A stretch of 64,000 bases of DNA, taken from assembly GCF_017795745.1 (NCBI RefSeq), contig NZ_CP059067.1, positions 1,736,001 through 1,800,000 on the forward strand, given 5' to 3'. The notes below the pieces were generated by a model. The model saw only the letters and a program-made list of their open reading frames with translations. It was not told the DNA's origin and searched no databases. The DNA is from Rhizobacter sp. AJA081-3. Lineage in GTDB: Bacteria > Pseudomonadota > Gammaproteobacteria > Burkholderiales > Burkholderiaceae_C. Shown here in pieces: positions 37,049-49,239 of the stretch. The stretch's first letter is position 1, and each line of letters opens with the position of its first letter. Both the position numbers and the translations under genes were made by a program.

Positions 37049-38299
37049 TTACTTGGTCTTCGCGGCGGCGACGAGCTTGTCCATGGCCGCGGCCGAGGTC
37101 ATCTTGTCGTCGTTCCAGAACTGCGAGACCACGTCCTTGATCGCGCCTTCGGCGGCCGACGGAACGGCCATGCCGTGGGCGATGGACGGCACCAGCGAGC
37201 CCGCCTTCGCGGTCGACACGAAGTCGGCCGCCGAGGTCTTGGCGCAGTCGTCGAACTTGTCCAGCTTCATGTTCAGGCGAACCGGGATCGAGCCCTTGTT
37301 CAGGTTGAACACTTCCTGGAAGTCGGTCGACATGATCGCCGCGGCGAGGTCCTGCTGGGCCTTCTGGTTGGCCGGGTCCTTCAGCTTGAAGAGGGCGAAG
37401 CTGTCCACGTTGTAGGTGTAGCTCTTCGCGGTGCCCGGGGCTGCCACGCAGGCGAAGTCCTTGCCCGGCACCTTGCCTGCGGCGATGAACTCGCCCTTGG
37501 CCCAGTCGCCCATCAGCTGCATGCCGGCCTCGCCCTTGATCACCATCGCGGTGGCCAGGTTCCAGTCACGGCCCGGGGCGTTCTTGTCGGTGTAGGACTT
37601 GACCTTCTTGAAGGTGCCCAGCACCTTCTCCATGGTCGGGCTCTTCAGCGAGCCGGCGTCGAGCTGCACCAGCGCCTTCTTGTAGAAATCGGCTCCGCCG
37701 ACGCCGAGCGCCACGCTCTCGAAGGTGGTGAAGTCCTGCCAGTTCTGGCCGCCGTGGGCGACCGGGATGATGCCGGCCTTCTTCAGCGCCTCGGCGGCGA
37801 CGAAGAACTCGTCCCAGGTGGTCGGCAGCTTGGCGCCGGCCTTCTTGAAGGCTTCCGGGTTCGCCCACAGCCAGTTGACGCGGTGCACGTTGACGGGCGC
37901 GGCGACGTAGTTGCCCTTGTACTTGAGGCCGTCTGCGATGGCCTTGGGCAGCAGTTCGTCCCACTTCTCGGCCTTGGCGACATCGTCCATGTTGGCCAGC
38001 ACGCCCTCGCGCGCCCATTCCTGGATCGACGGGCCCTTGATCTGGGCGGCGGCCGGGGCATTGCCCGAGACCACACGCGACTTCAGCACCGTCATGGCGG
38101 AATCGCCACCGCCGCCGGCGACCGCGAAGTCCTTCCAGCTGTGGCCCTTCTTCTGCATCGAGGCCTTCAGTTCGGCGGCGGCCTTGGCCTCGCCACCGGA
38201 CGTCCACCAGTGCAGCACCTCCACCTCGCCCGCCTGGGCCAGGCTGGCGCTCATCAGGCCGGCGGCGGCCAGCGAAAGGGAAATGCGGGTCATCGACAT
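37049..38299 (-). CDS. gtsA: Sugar (glucose/mannose-type) ABC transporter substrate-binding protein
   Basis: The 416-residue periplasmic solute-binding protein has a cleavable signal peptide ending near SLAQAG. The mature N-terminus GEVEVLHWWTSGGEAKAA and the segments AVAGGGGDSAMTVLKSRVVS and HGGQNWQDFTTFESVALGVG closely resemble the Pseudomonas glucose-binding protein GtsA as I remember it. Glucose, possibly mannose, is the likely ligand. GAGGAGA six bases before 38299 selects that ATG over the second at 38293. It is first in the transporter operon and divergent from the GH5 gene. Confidence 0.92.
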   Translation of the reverse strand: MSMTRISLSLAAAGLMSASLAQAGEVEVLHWWTSGGEAKAAAELKASMQKKGHSWKDFAVAGGGGDSAMTVLKSRVVSGNAPAAAQIKGPSIQEWAREGVLANMDDVAKAEKWDELLPKAIADGLKYKGNYVAAPVNVHRVNWLWANPEAFKKAGAKLPTTWDEFFVAAEALKKAGIIPVAHGGQNWQDFTTFESVALGVGGADFYKKALVQLDAGSLKSPTMEKVLGTFKKVKSYTDKNAPGRDWNLATAMVIKGEAGMQLMGDWAKGEFIAAGKVPGKDFACVAAPGTAKSYTYNVDSFALFKLKDPANQKAQQDLAAAIMSTDFQEVFNLNKGSIPVRLNMKLDKFDDCAKTSAADFVSTAKAGSLVPSIAHGMAVPSAAEGAIKDVVSQFWNDDKMTSAAAMDKLVAAAKTK

Positions 38300-38356
38300 G
38301 CGTGTCTCCTCAGGAACTCGGTTTAGGAAATGTTCAGCTTGTTGAACCAAGCGGAG

Positions 38357-38388
38357 CGCATGTTAAAGATGCGTTAATGTTTCATCAA
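38357..38388 (-). promoter_or_regulatory. Promoter and overlapping inverted repeat of gtsA
   Basis: On the minus strand TTGATG (38388-38383), a 17-base spacer and TAACAT (38365-38360) form a good sigma-70 promoter. The inverted repeat CGCAT/ATGCG with a seven-base spacer (38357-38373) covers the -10, a typical position for a repressor operator. A further repeat, GCTTG/CAAGC, lies just downstream around 38338-38353. Confidence 0.55.
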
Positions 38389-38545
38389 GAGGGCGTTCAC
38401 CCCGGACTTTCCCTAGGTCGATCCGGCGGGGCCGGCCCGCGCGGCGCGTTCGCCACCGCACAGATCGGGCGAGCCGGGCGTGAGATCGTGGGCCGACGGC
38501 GTGTCGTCCCGGTCGGGCCGACGCCGGGTTCTCCAGCGAGGTTTC

Positions 38546-40327
38546 ATGGCAACCGTTCGAATGGTCCTGGTTCTTCTGACAGCGGCGTTCGGCAGCGCGT
38601 GCGGCGGTGGCGGCGGCACGCCGGCGCCACCCCTGCCGGCGGGCAGCGTGGCTTTCTCGGCAGCCGGCTACAGCGTGGCGCAGGGCAGCGGGCTGATGAC
38701 CATCACGGTCAACCGCAGCGAGGGCTCGCGCGACGGCAGCGTGGCCTTCGCCACCGCCGATGGCACGGCGCTGGCCGGCAGCGACTACACGGCGCGCAGC
38801 GGCACGCTCGTGTGGGCCAGCGGCGACAGCGCGCCGAAGACCATTTCGCTGCCCATCGCCACGGCGACGCCCAACACCGCCGACAAGGCCTTCAGCGTGG
38901 CGCTGTCGAGCCCGACCAACGGCCTGGCGCTCGGCACGCAAGCCTCGACCACCGTCACCATCACGGCGAACCCGTCGAGCGCAGCGCCGAGCGTGAGGGT
39001 GAGCGGCAACCGCCTCGTCGACGCGGCCGGCAACGTGCTGCAGTTGCGCGGCGTGAGCTTCAGCGGCTTCGAGTTCGTCGCCATCGGCGGCTGGAGCCCG
39101 AGCGATCCGTCCGGCGGGCAGGCCGGGCAGCCCAACGGGCCGCGCTGGTCGGCCGTCAAGGCCTGGCACGCCAACACCGTGCGCTTCACCCTCAACGAGA
39201 CTTCCTGGCTGGGACTGACCTGTGTCGACACCGACGGCGTGACGCGCCAGGGCGACCCCGGCGGCAACTACCGCTCGGCGATCGCCACGCAGGTGCAGGA
39301 AGCCAACGCTGCGGGGCTGTATGTGATCATCGAGCTGCACTGGGCCGCGCCGGGCACTGCCTGCCCGATGGTGCAGACGCAGATGGCCAACATGGACCAC
39401 TCGATCGACTTCTGGACCTCGGTGGCGACGACGTTCAAGGACAACCCGACGGTCCTCTTTTCGCTCTACAACGAGCCCTTCTTCTTCGGCCTGAGCTCAC
39501 CGGCCAATGCCTGGACGGCGTTGATGAGCGGCGGGACCTTCGATTACTTTCCCGCCACCAGCGGCACCTCCAACTACCGCAACATCACCGGCGCGTGGCG
39601 CTCGGCCGGCATGCAGACCATGCTCGACGCCGTGCGTGCCACCGGTGCCACCAATGTGGTGCTGATCGGCGGCATCGAGTTCAGCAACAACATGAGCGGC
39701 TGGCTGGCGAACCGGCCGAACGATCCGCTGAACCAGGTCGCGGCGGCATGGCACCCCTATCCGCCCATCCAGCGTGCCACCTCGGCCGGCGTGTCGACCG
39801 GCGGTGCCGGCTACGCGATCGGCGACACGGTGACGCTGGCCAAACCGAACGCCGTCTACGAAGCCGCGGTGCTGCGCGTGACGGCCGTCGGCGCCAGCGG
39901 TGCGGTGACGGCGGTGTCGCTGGGCAGCCAGGGCATGTACCTTCAGACGGCGCTGCCGTCCGGCCCGATCGCGCAAAGCACGAGCAGCGGTGCCGGCAGC
40001 GGCGCCACCTTCACGCTGGGCGGCTGGGGCAACCTGTCCAGCACCTGGAGCATGCCGGTCAACTGGCCGGTGGTGCAGGCGCTGTCGGCCCAGGTGCCCA
40101 TCGTCTTCGCCGAGACGGGCGAGCACAACATGCCCGGCACCGACGGGGCGCCGTTCCTGCAGCAGCTGCTGCCCTTCGCCGGCGCGAACAATTGGTCGGT
40201 CATCGGCTGCTGCTGGGACGTCTTCGCGGAGCGCGACAACGTGCTGATCAAGGATGTCGACGGCACGCCCAGCGACGGCTACGGCCGCGTCTTCCACGAC
40301 TGGATGACCGGCATCGCCTGGCAATAG
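38546..40327 (+). CDS. GH5-family glycoside hydrolase lipoprotein with Calx-beta domain and inserted module
   Basis: The 593-residue predicted endo-beta-glucanase has a lipoprotein signal peptide with Cys19 (FGSAC), a poly-Gly linker, and a Calx-beta domain (about 34-135, TADGTALAGSDYTARSGTL). A GH5 barrel follows from about 145, with acid/base E310 in SLYNEPFFF, conserved H403 in WHPYPP and likely nucleophile E523 in VFAETGEH. Residues about 408-495 between the last two are not barrel sequence. They read as a glycine-rich beta module (GGAGYAIGDTVTLAKP, AVTAVSLGSQGMY, GAGSGATFTL) like those in phage fibres. ATG 38546 gives the signal peptide. The gene is divergent from gtsA. Confidence 0.85.
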   Translation: MATVRMVLVLLTAAFGSACGGGGGTPAPPLPAGSVAFSAAGYSVAQGSGLMTITVNRSEGSRDGSVAFATADGTALAGSDYTARSGTLVWASGDSAPKTISLPIATATPNTADKAFSVALSSPTNGLALGTQASTTVTITANPSSAAPSVRVSGNRLVDAAGNVLQLRGVSFSGFEFVAIGGWSPSDPSGGQAGQPNGPRWSAVKAWHANTVRFTLNETSWLGLTCVDTDGVTRQGDPGGNYRSAIATQVQEANAAGLYVIIELHWAAPGTACPMVQTQMANMDHSIDFWTSVATTFKDNPTVLFSLYNEPFFFGLSSPANAWTALMSGGTFDYFPATSGTSNYRNITGAWRSAGMQTMLDAVRATGATNVVLIGGIEFSNNMSGWLANRPNDPLNQVAAAWHPYPPIQRATSAGVSTGGAGYAIGDTVTLAKPNAVYEAAVLRVTAVGASGAVTAVSLGSQGMYLQTALPSGPIAQSTSSGAGSGATFTLGGWGNLSSTWSMPVNWPVVQALSAQVPIVFAETGEHNMPGTDGAPFLQQLLPFAGANNWSVIGCCWDVFAERDNVLIKDVDGTPSDGYGRVFHDWMTGIAWQ

Positions 40328-40355
40328 CCGCCGCATCGGCGGCGCCGGGGATGTT

Positions 40356-41801
40356 TCAGGTGGCGCGCGGCAGTCGCATCAGCACGCGCAGTCCGCGTGG
40401 CGCGGCGCCCTCGAGCGTCACGTTGCCGGCATGCCTCTCGGCGATCTCCTTGACGATCGCCAGCCCCAGGCCACATCCGTCGCCCTGCAGGGTGGCGCGC
40501 GCGAAGCGCTCGAAGACACGTTCGCGATCGGCCGGGGCGATGCCCGGGCCGTTGTCTTCCACCTCGACCAGCGCGTCCTGGCCCAGCGGCCGCACGCGCA
40601 CGGTCACCGTGCTGCCGCGGCCGGCGTAGCGCAGTGCGTTGTCGATCAGGTTGGCGATGGCCTCGCGCAGCAGCAGCGCGTTGCCGGTCACGGCAACCGA
40701 GCCTCCATCGGCCTCGTCGAATCCGAGGTCAATGCCGGCCTGGCGGGCGCGCGGCACATGCTCGGCGGTGAGCTCGCTGGCCAGGCGCACCAGCTCGACG
40801 CGGGCGCGGCCCTGGGCCGAGCCGGACTCGGGTTCGGCGCGTGCCAGCGTCAGCAGCTGGCTGACCAGGTGCGCGCTGCGCGTGGCGCTCTCGTGCACAC
40901 GCTGCAGCCGCGCCTTCAGCGCCGGATCGGTGGTCTCGTTGAGCGCCAGCTCGGTCTGGCTCTTCAGCCCGGCCAGCGGCGTGCGCAGCTGGTGCGCCGC
41001 ATCGCTGATGAAGCGGCGCTGGCCGCTCACGCTCTCGTGCACGGCCGACAGCAGCGTGTTGATGGCCTTGGCCAGTGCATGCACTTCGCGCGGCGCGGAC
41101 TCGAGCTTGATCGGCGCCAGGTCGTTCGGCCCGCGGTCTTCCACCAGCGCGCGCATGCGTGCGAGCGGCGCCAGGCCGGCGCGGATGCCGGCCCAGACGA
41201 TCATCGACATCAGCGCGATCAGTACCGACAGCGGCAGCGCGGTGTCGAGCAGGATGCGGCCGGCGAGCTGCTCGCGGCTGGCCCGGCTGCGGGCCACCTG
41301 CACGAGCATGCTCTGCGGGCTCTCGGCCTCGCCGTACGACAGGTACAAAGCCGCCACCCGCACGTCGACGCGCTTGTCGCCTTCGCCCATGCTGCCGTCG
41401 TAGAAGTAGGGCTGGCCCAGGCGCAGCGGCGCGATCGCCGGCGGCGGCGGCAGCTTGTGGTTGCCCAGGATGAACTGCCCCGGCGGCGTGCTGACCATGT
41501 AGTAGACGCGGTCGTCGGGGTCGGCCTCGATGATGTCCTGCGCGGCGCGCGGGAAGTCGATGAACAGGCCGTTGCCCACCGGCTTGACCTGCCGCGCCAG
41601 CGCCTTCGAGGCGGTGTGCAGTGTGGCGTCGATGACCTGGTTGGCGTAACGCGCCGCCAGGTTGTAGGTGAAGAAGGCGCCGGCCAGCCACAGCACCAGC
41701 TGCGGCAGCAGCAGCCACAGCAGCAGGTGCTGATGCAGCGAGCTGGTGCCGGGCGTGACGCCGGGCAGCCGGCGCAGCGCGTGCTTCAGGCGCGCGAGCA
41801 T
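40356..41801 (-). CDS. Two-component sensor histidine kinase (TctE-like)
   Basis: The 481-residue membrane kinase has TM1 at about 26-46, a periplasmic 2CSK_N-type sensor (about 50-180), TM2 at about 185-207, HAMP, an HisKA domain with phospho-acceptor H270 (FISDAAHQLRTPLAGLK) and an HATPase domain with NLIDNAL, EVEDNGPGI and GCGLGLAIV. ATG 41801 is the first start after the response-regulator stop and gives a normal basic N-terminus. It forms a pair with the regulator 10 bp upstream and is convergent with the GH5 gene. TctE itself senses tricarboxylates; the ligand here is unknown. Confidence 0.93.
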   Translation of the reverse strand: MLARLKHALRRLPGVTPGTSSLHQHLLLWLLLPQLVLWLAGAFFTYNLAARYANQVIDATLHTASKALARQVKPVGNGLFIDFPRAAQDIIEADPDDRVYYMVSTPPGQFILGNHKLPPPPAIAPLRLGQPYFYDGSMGEGDKRVDVRVAALYLSYGEAESPQSMLVQVARSRASREQLAGRILLDTALPLSVLIALMSMIVWAGIRAGLAPLARMRALVEDRGPNDLAPIKLESAPREVHALAKAINTLLSAVHESVSGQRRFISDAAHQLRTPLAGLKSQTELALNETTDPALKARLQRVHESATRSAHLVSQLLTLARAEPESGSAQGRARVELVRLASELTAEHVPRARQAGIDLGFDEADGGSVAVTGNALLLREAIANLIDNALRYAGRGSTVTVRVRPLGQDALVEVEDNGPGIAPADRERVFERFARATLQGDGCGLGLAIVKEIAERHAGNVTLEGAAPRGLRVLMRLPRAT

Positions 41802-41811
41802 CGCGTCGCAG

Positions 41812-42486
41812 TCAGGCTTCGGCCTCGGCCTCGAGCAGGTAGCCCAGGCCGCGCACGGTGCGGATCGCCAGGCCCGAGCCTTCGAGCTTGCGGCGCAGGC
41901 GGTGGATGTAGACCTCGATCGAGCCGGCCCCCGTCTCGCTGCGCTCGACCGCCCAGCTCTCGGCGATCTGGTCCTTGGTGACGACGCGGTCGCGTTGCGC
42001 GAGCAGCAAGTCCAGCAGCATCCATTCGCGTGGCGACAGGTCGAGCACGTTGCCTTCGATGGTGGCGCGCCGCGCATCGCGATCGAAGCTGAGCTTGCCG
42101 AACTGCTGCGCCGCCGTGCCCGAGCCGCGGGTGCGGCGCAGCAGGGCGCGGATGCGCGCTTCGAGTTCGGGGAAGTCGAAGGGTTTGGTCAGGTAGTCGT
42201 CGGCACCGGCGTTCAGTCCCGCCACGCGGTGCTCCAGGCCGTCGAGCGCGGTCAGCACCAGCATCGGCAACGCCGGCTTGGCCGCTCGCACGCGCTTGAG
42301 CACGGTCAAGCCATCGACCATGGGCAAGCCGAGGTCCAGCACGCCGACGTCGAAGTTCTGGCGCAGCAGCAGGAACTCGGCGACGGCGCCATTGGGCGCC
42401 ACCTCGACCTCGAAGCCGGCCTTGGCCAGGCTCGAACTGAGCGCATCGGCGAGGATCGCGTCGTCTTCGGCAAGCAGGAGCTTCAT
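41812..42486 (-). CDS. OmpR-family response regulator (TctD-like)
   Basis: The 224-residue regulator has a receiver domain with phospho-acceptor D51, acidic pocket D8/D9, T79 and K101, and a C-terminal winged-helix DNA-binding domain (LSPREWMLLDLLLAQ, SIEVYIHRLRRKLEG, IRTVRGLGYLLE). It is cotranscribed with the kinase. Tandem TTAACGGA repeats lie 11 bases before its ATG and are a candidate autoregulatory site. Target genes are unknown; the adjacent GH5 and gts genes are the obvious candidates. Confidence 0.94.
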   Translation of the reverse strand: MKLLLAEDDAILADALSSSLAKAGFEVEVAPNGAVAEFLLLRQNFDVGVLDLGLPMVDGLTVLKRVRAAKPALPMLVLTALDGLEHRVAGLNAGADDYLTKPFDFPELEARIRALLRRTRGSGTAAQQFGKLSFDRDARRATIEGNVLDLSPREWMLLDLLLAQRDRVVTKDQIAESWAVERSETGAGSIEVYIHRLRRKLEGSGLAIRTVRGLGYLLEAEAEA

Positions 42487-42496
42487 GCCGCGAAGC

Positions 42497-42520
42497 TTAA
42501 CGGATTAACGGACCTTTAAT
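42497..42520. promoter_or_regulatory. Tandem TTAACGGA repeat upstream of the response regulator gene
   Basis: TTAACGGA occurs twice head to tail (42497-42504, 42505-42512), followed by the related TTTAAT at 42515-42520. It is the only AT-rich island in the 94-bp divergent gap with the SnoaL-like gene. TTAA-type direct repeats are typical binding sites of OmpR-family regulators. Confidence 0.5.
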
Positions 42521-42580
42521 CTTCGATGAATTCCCGACGGTGCGACACTGCCTGCCTCGTCCACCGCCAGAAGCCCCGCC

Positions 42581-43051
42581 ATGCACCCGCACGCCGCCCT
42601 GATCGAACGTTTCTATTCCAGCTTCGCCAAGCGCGACTGGGCCGGCATGGCGGCCTGCTACCACCCCGACGTGCACTTCAGCGACGAAGCCTTCGACCTG
42701 CACGGCGCCGATGCCGGAATGATGTGGCGCATGCTGCTGACCAACGGCAAGGACCTGACGCTCGAATACAGCGGCATCGAGGCCGACGACCGCACGGGCC
42801 GCGCCCACTGGGACGCGCGCTACACCTTCAGCGCCACCGGCCGCAAGGTGCTCAACCGCATCGACGCGAGCTTCGAGTTCCGCGACGGATTGATCGTGCG
42901 GCACGTCGACCGCTTCGACTTCTGGACCTGGTCGCGCCAGGCGCTGGGCACGCCCGGGCTGCTGCTGGGCTGGTCGGGCTTCCTGAAGGCCAAGGTGCGC
43001 GCCAAGGCGGCGGCGGGGCTGGCGGCCTTCAAGCAGAAGGTCAGTGCCTGA
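42581..43051 (+). CDS. SnoaL-like / NTF2-fold protein
   Basis: The 156-residue protein has the SnoaL-type NTF2 cone fold, with LIERFYSSFAKRDWAGMAACYHPDVHFSDEAF at the start and GLIVRHVDRFDFWTWSRQAL after the midpoint. These small proteins are polyketide cyclase-like enzymes or binding proteins of unknown role. A tail rich in Ala and Lys (KAKVRAKAAAGLAAFKQK) ends the protein. It is divergent from the two-component genes and ends six bases from the convergent sdaA. Confidence 0.83.
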   Translation: MHPHAALIERFYSSFAKRDWAGMAACYHPDVHFSDEAFDLHGADAGMMWRMLLTNGKDLTLEYSGIEADDRTGRAHWDARYTFSATGRKVLNRIDASFEFRDGLIVRHVDRFDFWTWSRQALGTPGLLLGWSGFLKAKVRAKAAAGLAAFKQKVSA

Positions 43052-43057
43052 GGGCCA

Positions 43058-44449
<1,392 letters not shown>

Positions 44450-44462
44450 GGTCGCGCCGCGC

Positions 44463-47360
<2,898 letters not shown>

Positions 47361-47388
47361 GGGGCTTCCCGTGAAAGGCGGTGCAGGT

Positions 47389-47769
47389 TCAGGCGGTCTT
47401 GAGCAGCTTGTCGTAGGCCGGGCCGTCCATCAGCTGGTCGAACTCGGCCATGCCTGCCTCGGAGATGTGCACCTTGAAGAACCAGCCGTTGCCCAGCGGG
47501 TCGGTGTTGGCCAGCGAGGGGTCGTCGCGAAGCGCCTCGTTGACCTCGACGATCTCGCCGGTGACCGGCATGAACAGGTCGGCGGCGGCCTTGACGGACT
47601 CGACCACACCGGCGATGTCGCCCTTCTTGAAAGTCTTGCCGACCTCCGGCAGGTCGACGAAGACGACGTCGCCCAGCGCGTCCTGTGCATGGTGGGTGAT
47701 GCCCACGGTGGCGGCCTCGTGGTCCTCGATGTTGATCCACTCGTGATCGGGGGTGTACATCGTCGTCAT
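47389..47769 (-). CDS. gcvH: Glycine cleavage system H protein
   Basis: GcvH is the lipoylated carrier that shuttles the aminomethyl group between GcvP and GcvT. The 126-residue protein has the lipoyl lysine K60 in [19 protein letters not shown] and the conserved opening [18 protein letters not shown] precedes the ATG. It lies 30 bases after gcvT. Confidence 0.97.
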   Translation of the reverse strand: MTTMYTPDHEWINIEDHEAATVGITHHAQDALGDVVFVDLPEVGKTFKKGDIAGVVESVKAAADLFMPVTGEIVEVNEALRDDPSLANTDPLGNGWFFKVHISEAGMAEFDQLMDGPAYDKLLKTA

Positions 47770-47799
47770 CGGTGTTCTCCTTGGGGTGACGTGACGGGT

Positions 47800-48918
47800 T
47801 CAGCCGCGGAAGTAGCGGTGGGGGGCGAAAGGCATCGGGCTCACGCGCATCGGCTGGCGCTTGCCGCGCACCTCGGCGTAGACCTCGTGATTGGGCAGCG
47901 CGTGATTGGCGGCGAGATAGGCCATGGCGATAGGCTTGTCGACCGAAGGCGCGAGCGTGCCGCTGGTGACGCGGCCGAGCTTGTGGCCCTGGGCATCGAC
48001 GATGGTCGCGCCCTCGCGCACCGGCAAACGCTCCAGGCCGACCAGGCCGACGCGCTTGCAGGTCACGCCGGCGCCGAGCTGCTTGTCGATCGCCGCCGCG
48101 CCCGGGTAGCCGCCGTGGCGCGCGCCGCCGACGCGGCGCACCTTCTGGATCGCCCAAGTCAGGCCGGCTTCGACCGGTGTCTTGGTCTCGTCGATGTCGT
48201 GGCCGTACAGGCACAGGCCGGCTTCGAGGCGCAGCGTGTCGCGTGCGCCCAAGCCGGCCGGCTTCACCTCGGGCAGCGCGAGCAGTGCGCGGGCCAGGTC
48301 GGCCGCCTGCTCGGCGGGCACGGAGATTTCGTAGCCGTCCTCGCCGGTGTAGCCGGATCGGGTGGCGAAACACTCGATACCGGCAATGTGCGCAAAGGCC
48401 CCGGTCATGAACGTGAGCTTGCCGAGATCGGGCGCGAGCCGCGCGATCGCCGCGGCCGCCTTCGGGCCTTGCAGGGCGAGCAGGGCGCGTTCGGGCATCG
48501 GCACCACCGTGCAGCGGTGGCCGATGTTCGTCTGCAGGTGACGCATGTCGGCGTCCTTGCAGCCGGCGTTGACGATCACCAGCAGGTCGTTCTCGCGCCG
48601 AGTGATCATCAGGTCGTCGAGGATGCCGCCGGCCGCATTGGTGAAGAAGCCGTAGCGCTGGCGGCCCGGTGCGAGGTCGACCACGTCGACTGGCACCAGC
48701 GACTCCAGGGCCCGCGCGGCGTCGTCGCCGACCAGGCGCACCTGTCCCATGTGCGACACGTCGAAGAGGGCGGCCGAATCGCGGCAATGGCGGTGCTCGG
48801 CGAGGATGCCGGCGGGGTAGCTCACCGGCATGGCGTAGCCGGCGAAGGGCACCATCTTGGCGCCGAGTTCGGCGTGCAGGTCGTACAGCGGGGTGCGCTG
48901 CAGGGGAGTGTCGGACAT
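47800..48918 (-). CDS. gcvT: Aminomethyltransferase, glycine cleavage T protein
   Basis: GcvT transfers the one-carbon unit to tetrahydrofolate and releases ammonia. The 372-residue protein has the GcvT folate-binding pattern (ALFDVSHMGQVRLVGDDA, SGYTGEDGYEI, GLGARDTLRLEAGLCLYG). GGAGG six bases before 48918 selects that ATG over a longer frame. It is the first gene behind the glycine riboswitch. Confidence 0.97.
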   Translation of the reverse strand: MSDTPLQRTPLYDLHAELGAKMVPFAGYAMPVSYPAGILAEHRHCRDSAALFDVSHMGQVRLVGDDAARALESLVPVDVVDLAPGRQRYGFFTNAAGGILDDLMITRRENDLLVIVNAGCKDADMRHLQTNIGHRCTVVPMPERALLALQGPKAAAAIARLAPDLGKLTFMTGAFAHIAGIECFATRSGYTGEDGYEISVPAEQAADLARALLALPEVKPAGLGARDTLRLEAGLCLYGHDIDETKTPVEAGLTWAIQKVRRVGGARHGGYPGAAAIDKQLGAGVTCKRVGLVGLERLPVREGATIVDAQGHKLGRVTSGTLAPSVDKPIAMAYLAANHALPNHEVYAEVRGKRQPMRVSPMPFAPHRYFRG

Positions 48919-48984
48919 GTTCGCCTCCGGGCGACGCTTTTCGAGGGCCTTGGCCAACCCCGGCGTGGCACATGCCAAACCAGG

Positions 48985-49199
48985 GAGCTGCCCTCTCTGT
49001 CCGCTTTACCTGAGAGATTGGCGGCGCCGCAACAGGCGCGTCCGCTTGCCCCTTCGGTGGGCCCGCTCGAAACGGGCCTCTCTCCAGCGAGGAACGCCCT
49101 GCGCGAACGCAAGACGCTTGCCAGTCCTTTTGCCTGAGCGTTCGAACGATGTCCTGTTCTGCGCCTTCGGCGGCTTCACGGGGAAGCTCTCTCCTGACG
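48985..49199 (-). promoter_or_regulatory. Tandem glycine riboswitch of the gcvTHP-sdaA operon
   Basis: On the minus strand two glycine aptamers follow each other. Aptamer 1 has CAGGAGAGAGC at its start, GCCGAAGGCGCA in the middle and CTCAGGCAAAAGGACTG at its end. Aptamer 2 has GGAGAGAGGCCC, CACCGAAGGGGCAAGC and CTCTCAGGTAAAGCGGAC. These are the conserved P1/P3 core sequences. It starts right after a TACACT -10 (plus-strand AGTGTA, 49206-49211) and ends about 70 bases before gcvT. Glycine binding should switch expression on. Confidence 0.93.
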
Positions 49200-49205
49200 G
49201 CGCGC

Positions 49206-49211
49206 AGTGTA
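49206..49211 (-). promoter_or_regulatory. -10 box of the gcv riboswitch transcript
   Basis: TACACT on the minus strand sits seven bases upstream of the first conserved riboswitch sequence, the distance expected for a transcription start at about 49199. A convincing -35 was not found. Confidence 0.5.
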
Positions 49212-49225
49212 GCAGCCGCGGGCCG

Positions 49226-49239
49226 GATAATCGCGCCCC
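49226..49239 (+). promoter_or_regulatory. -10 hexamer close to the rlmD start
   Basis: GATAAT at 49226-49231 is followed by eight bases and then ATG at 49240, with no Shine-Dalgarno between. This fits a leaderless or near-leaderless transcript. Confidence 0.4.
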
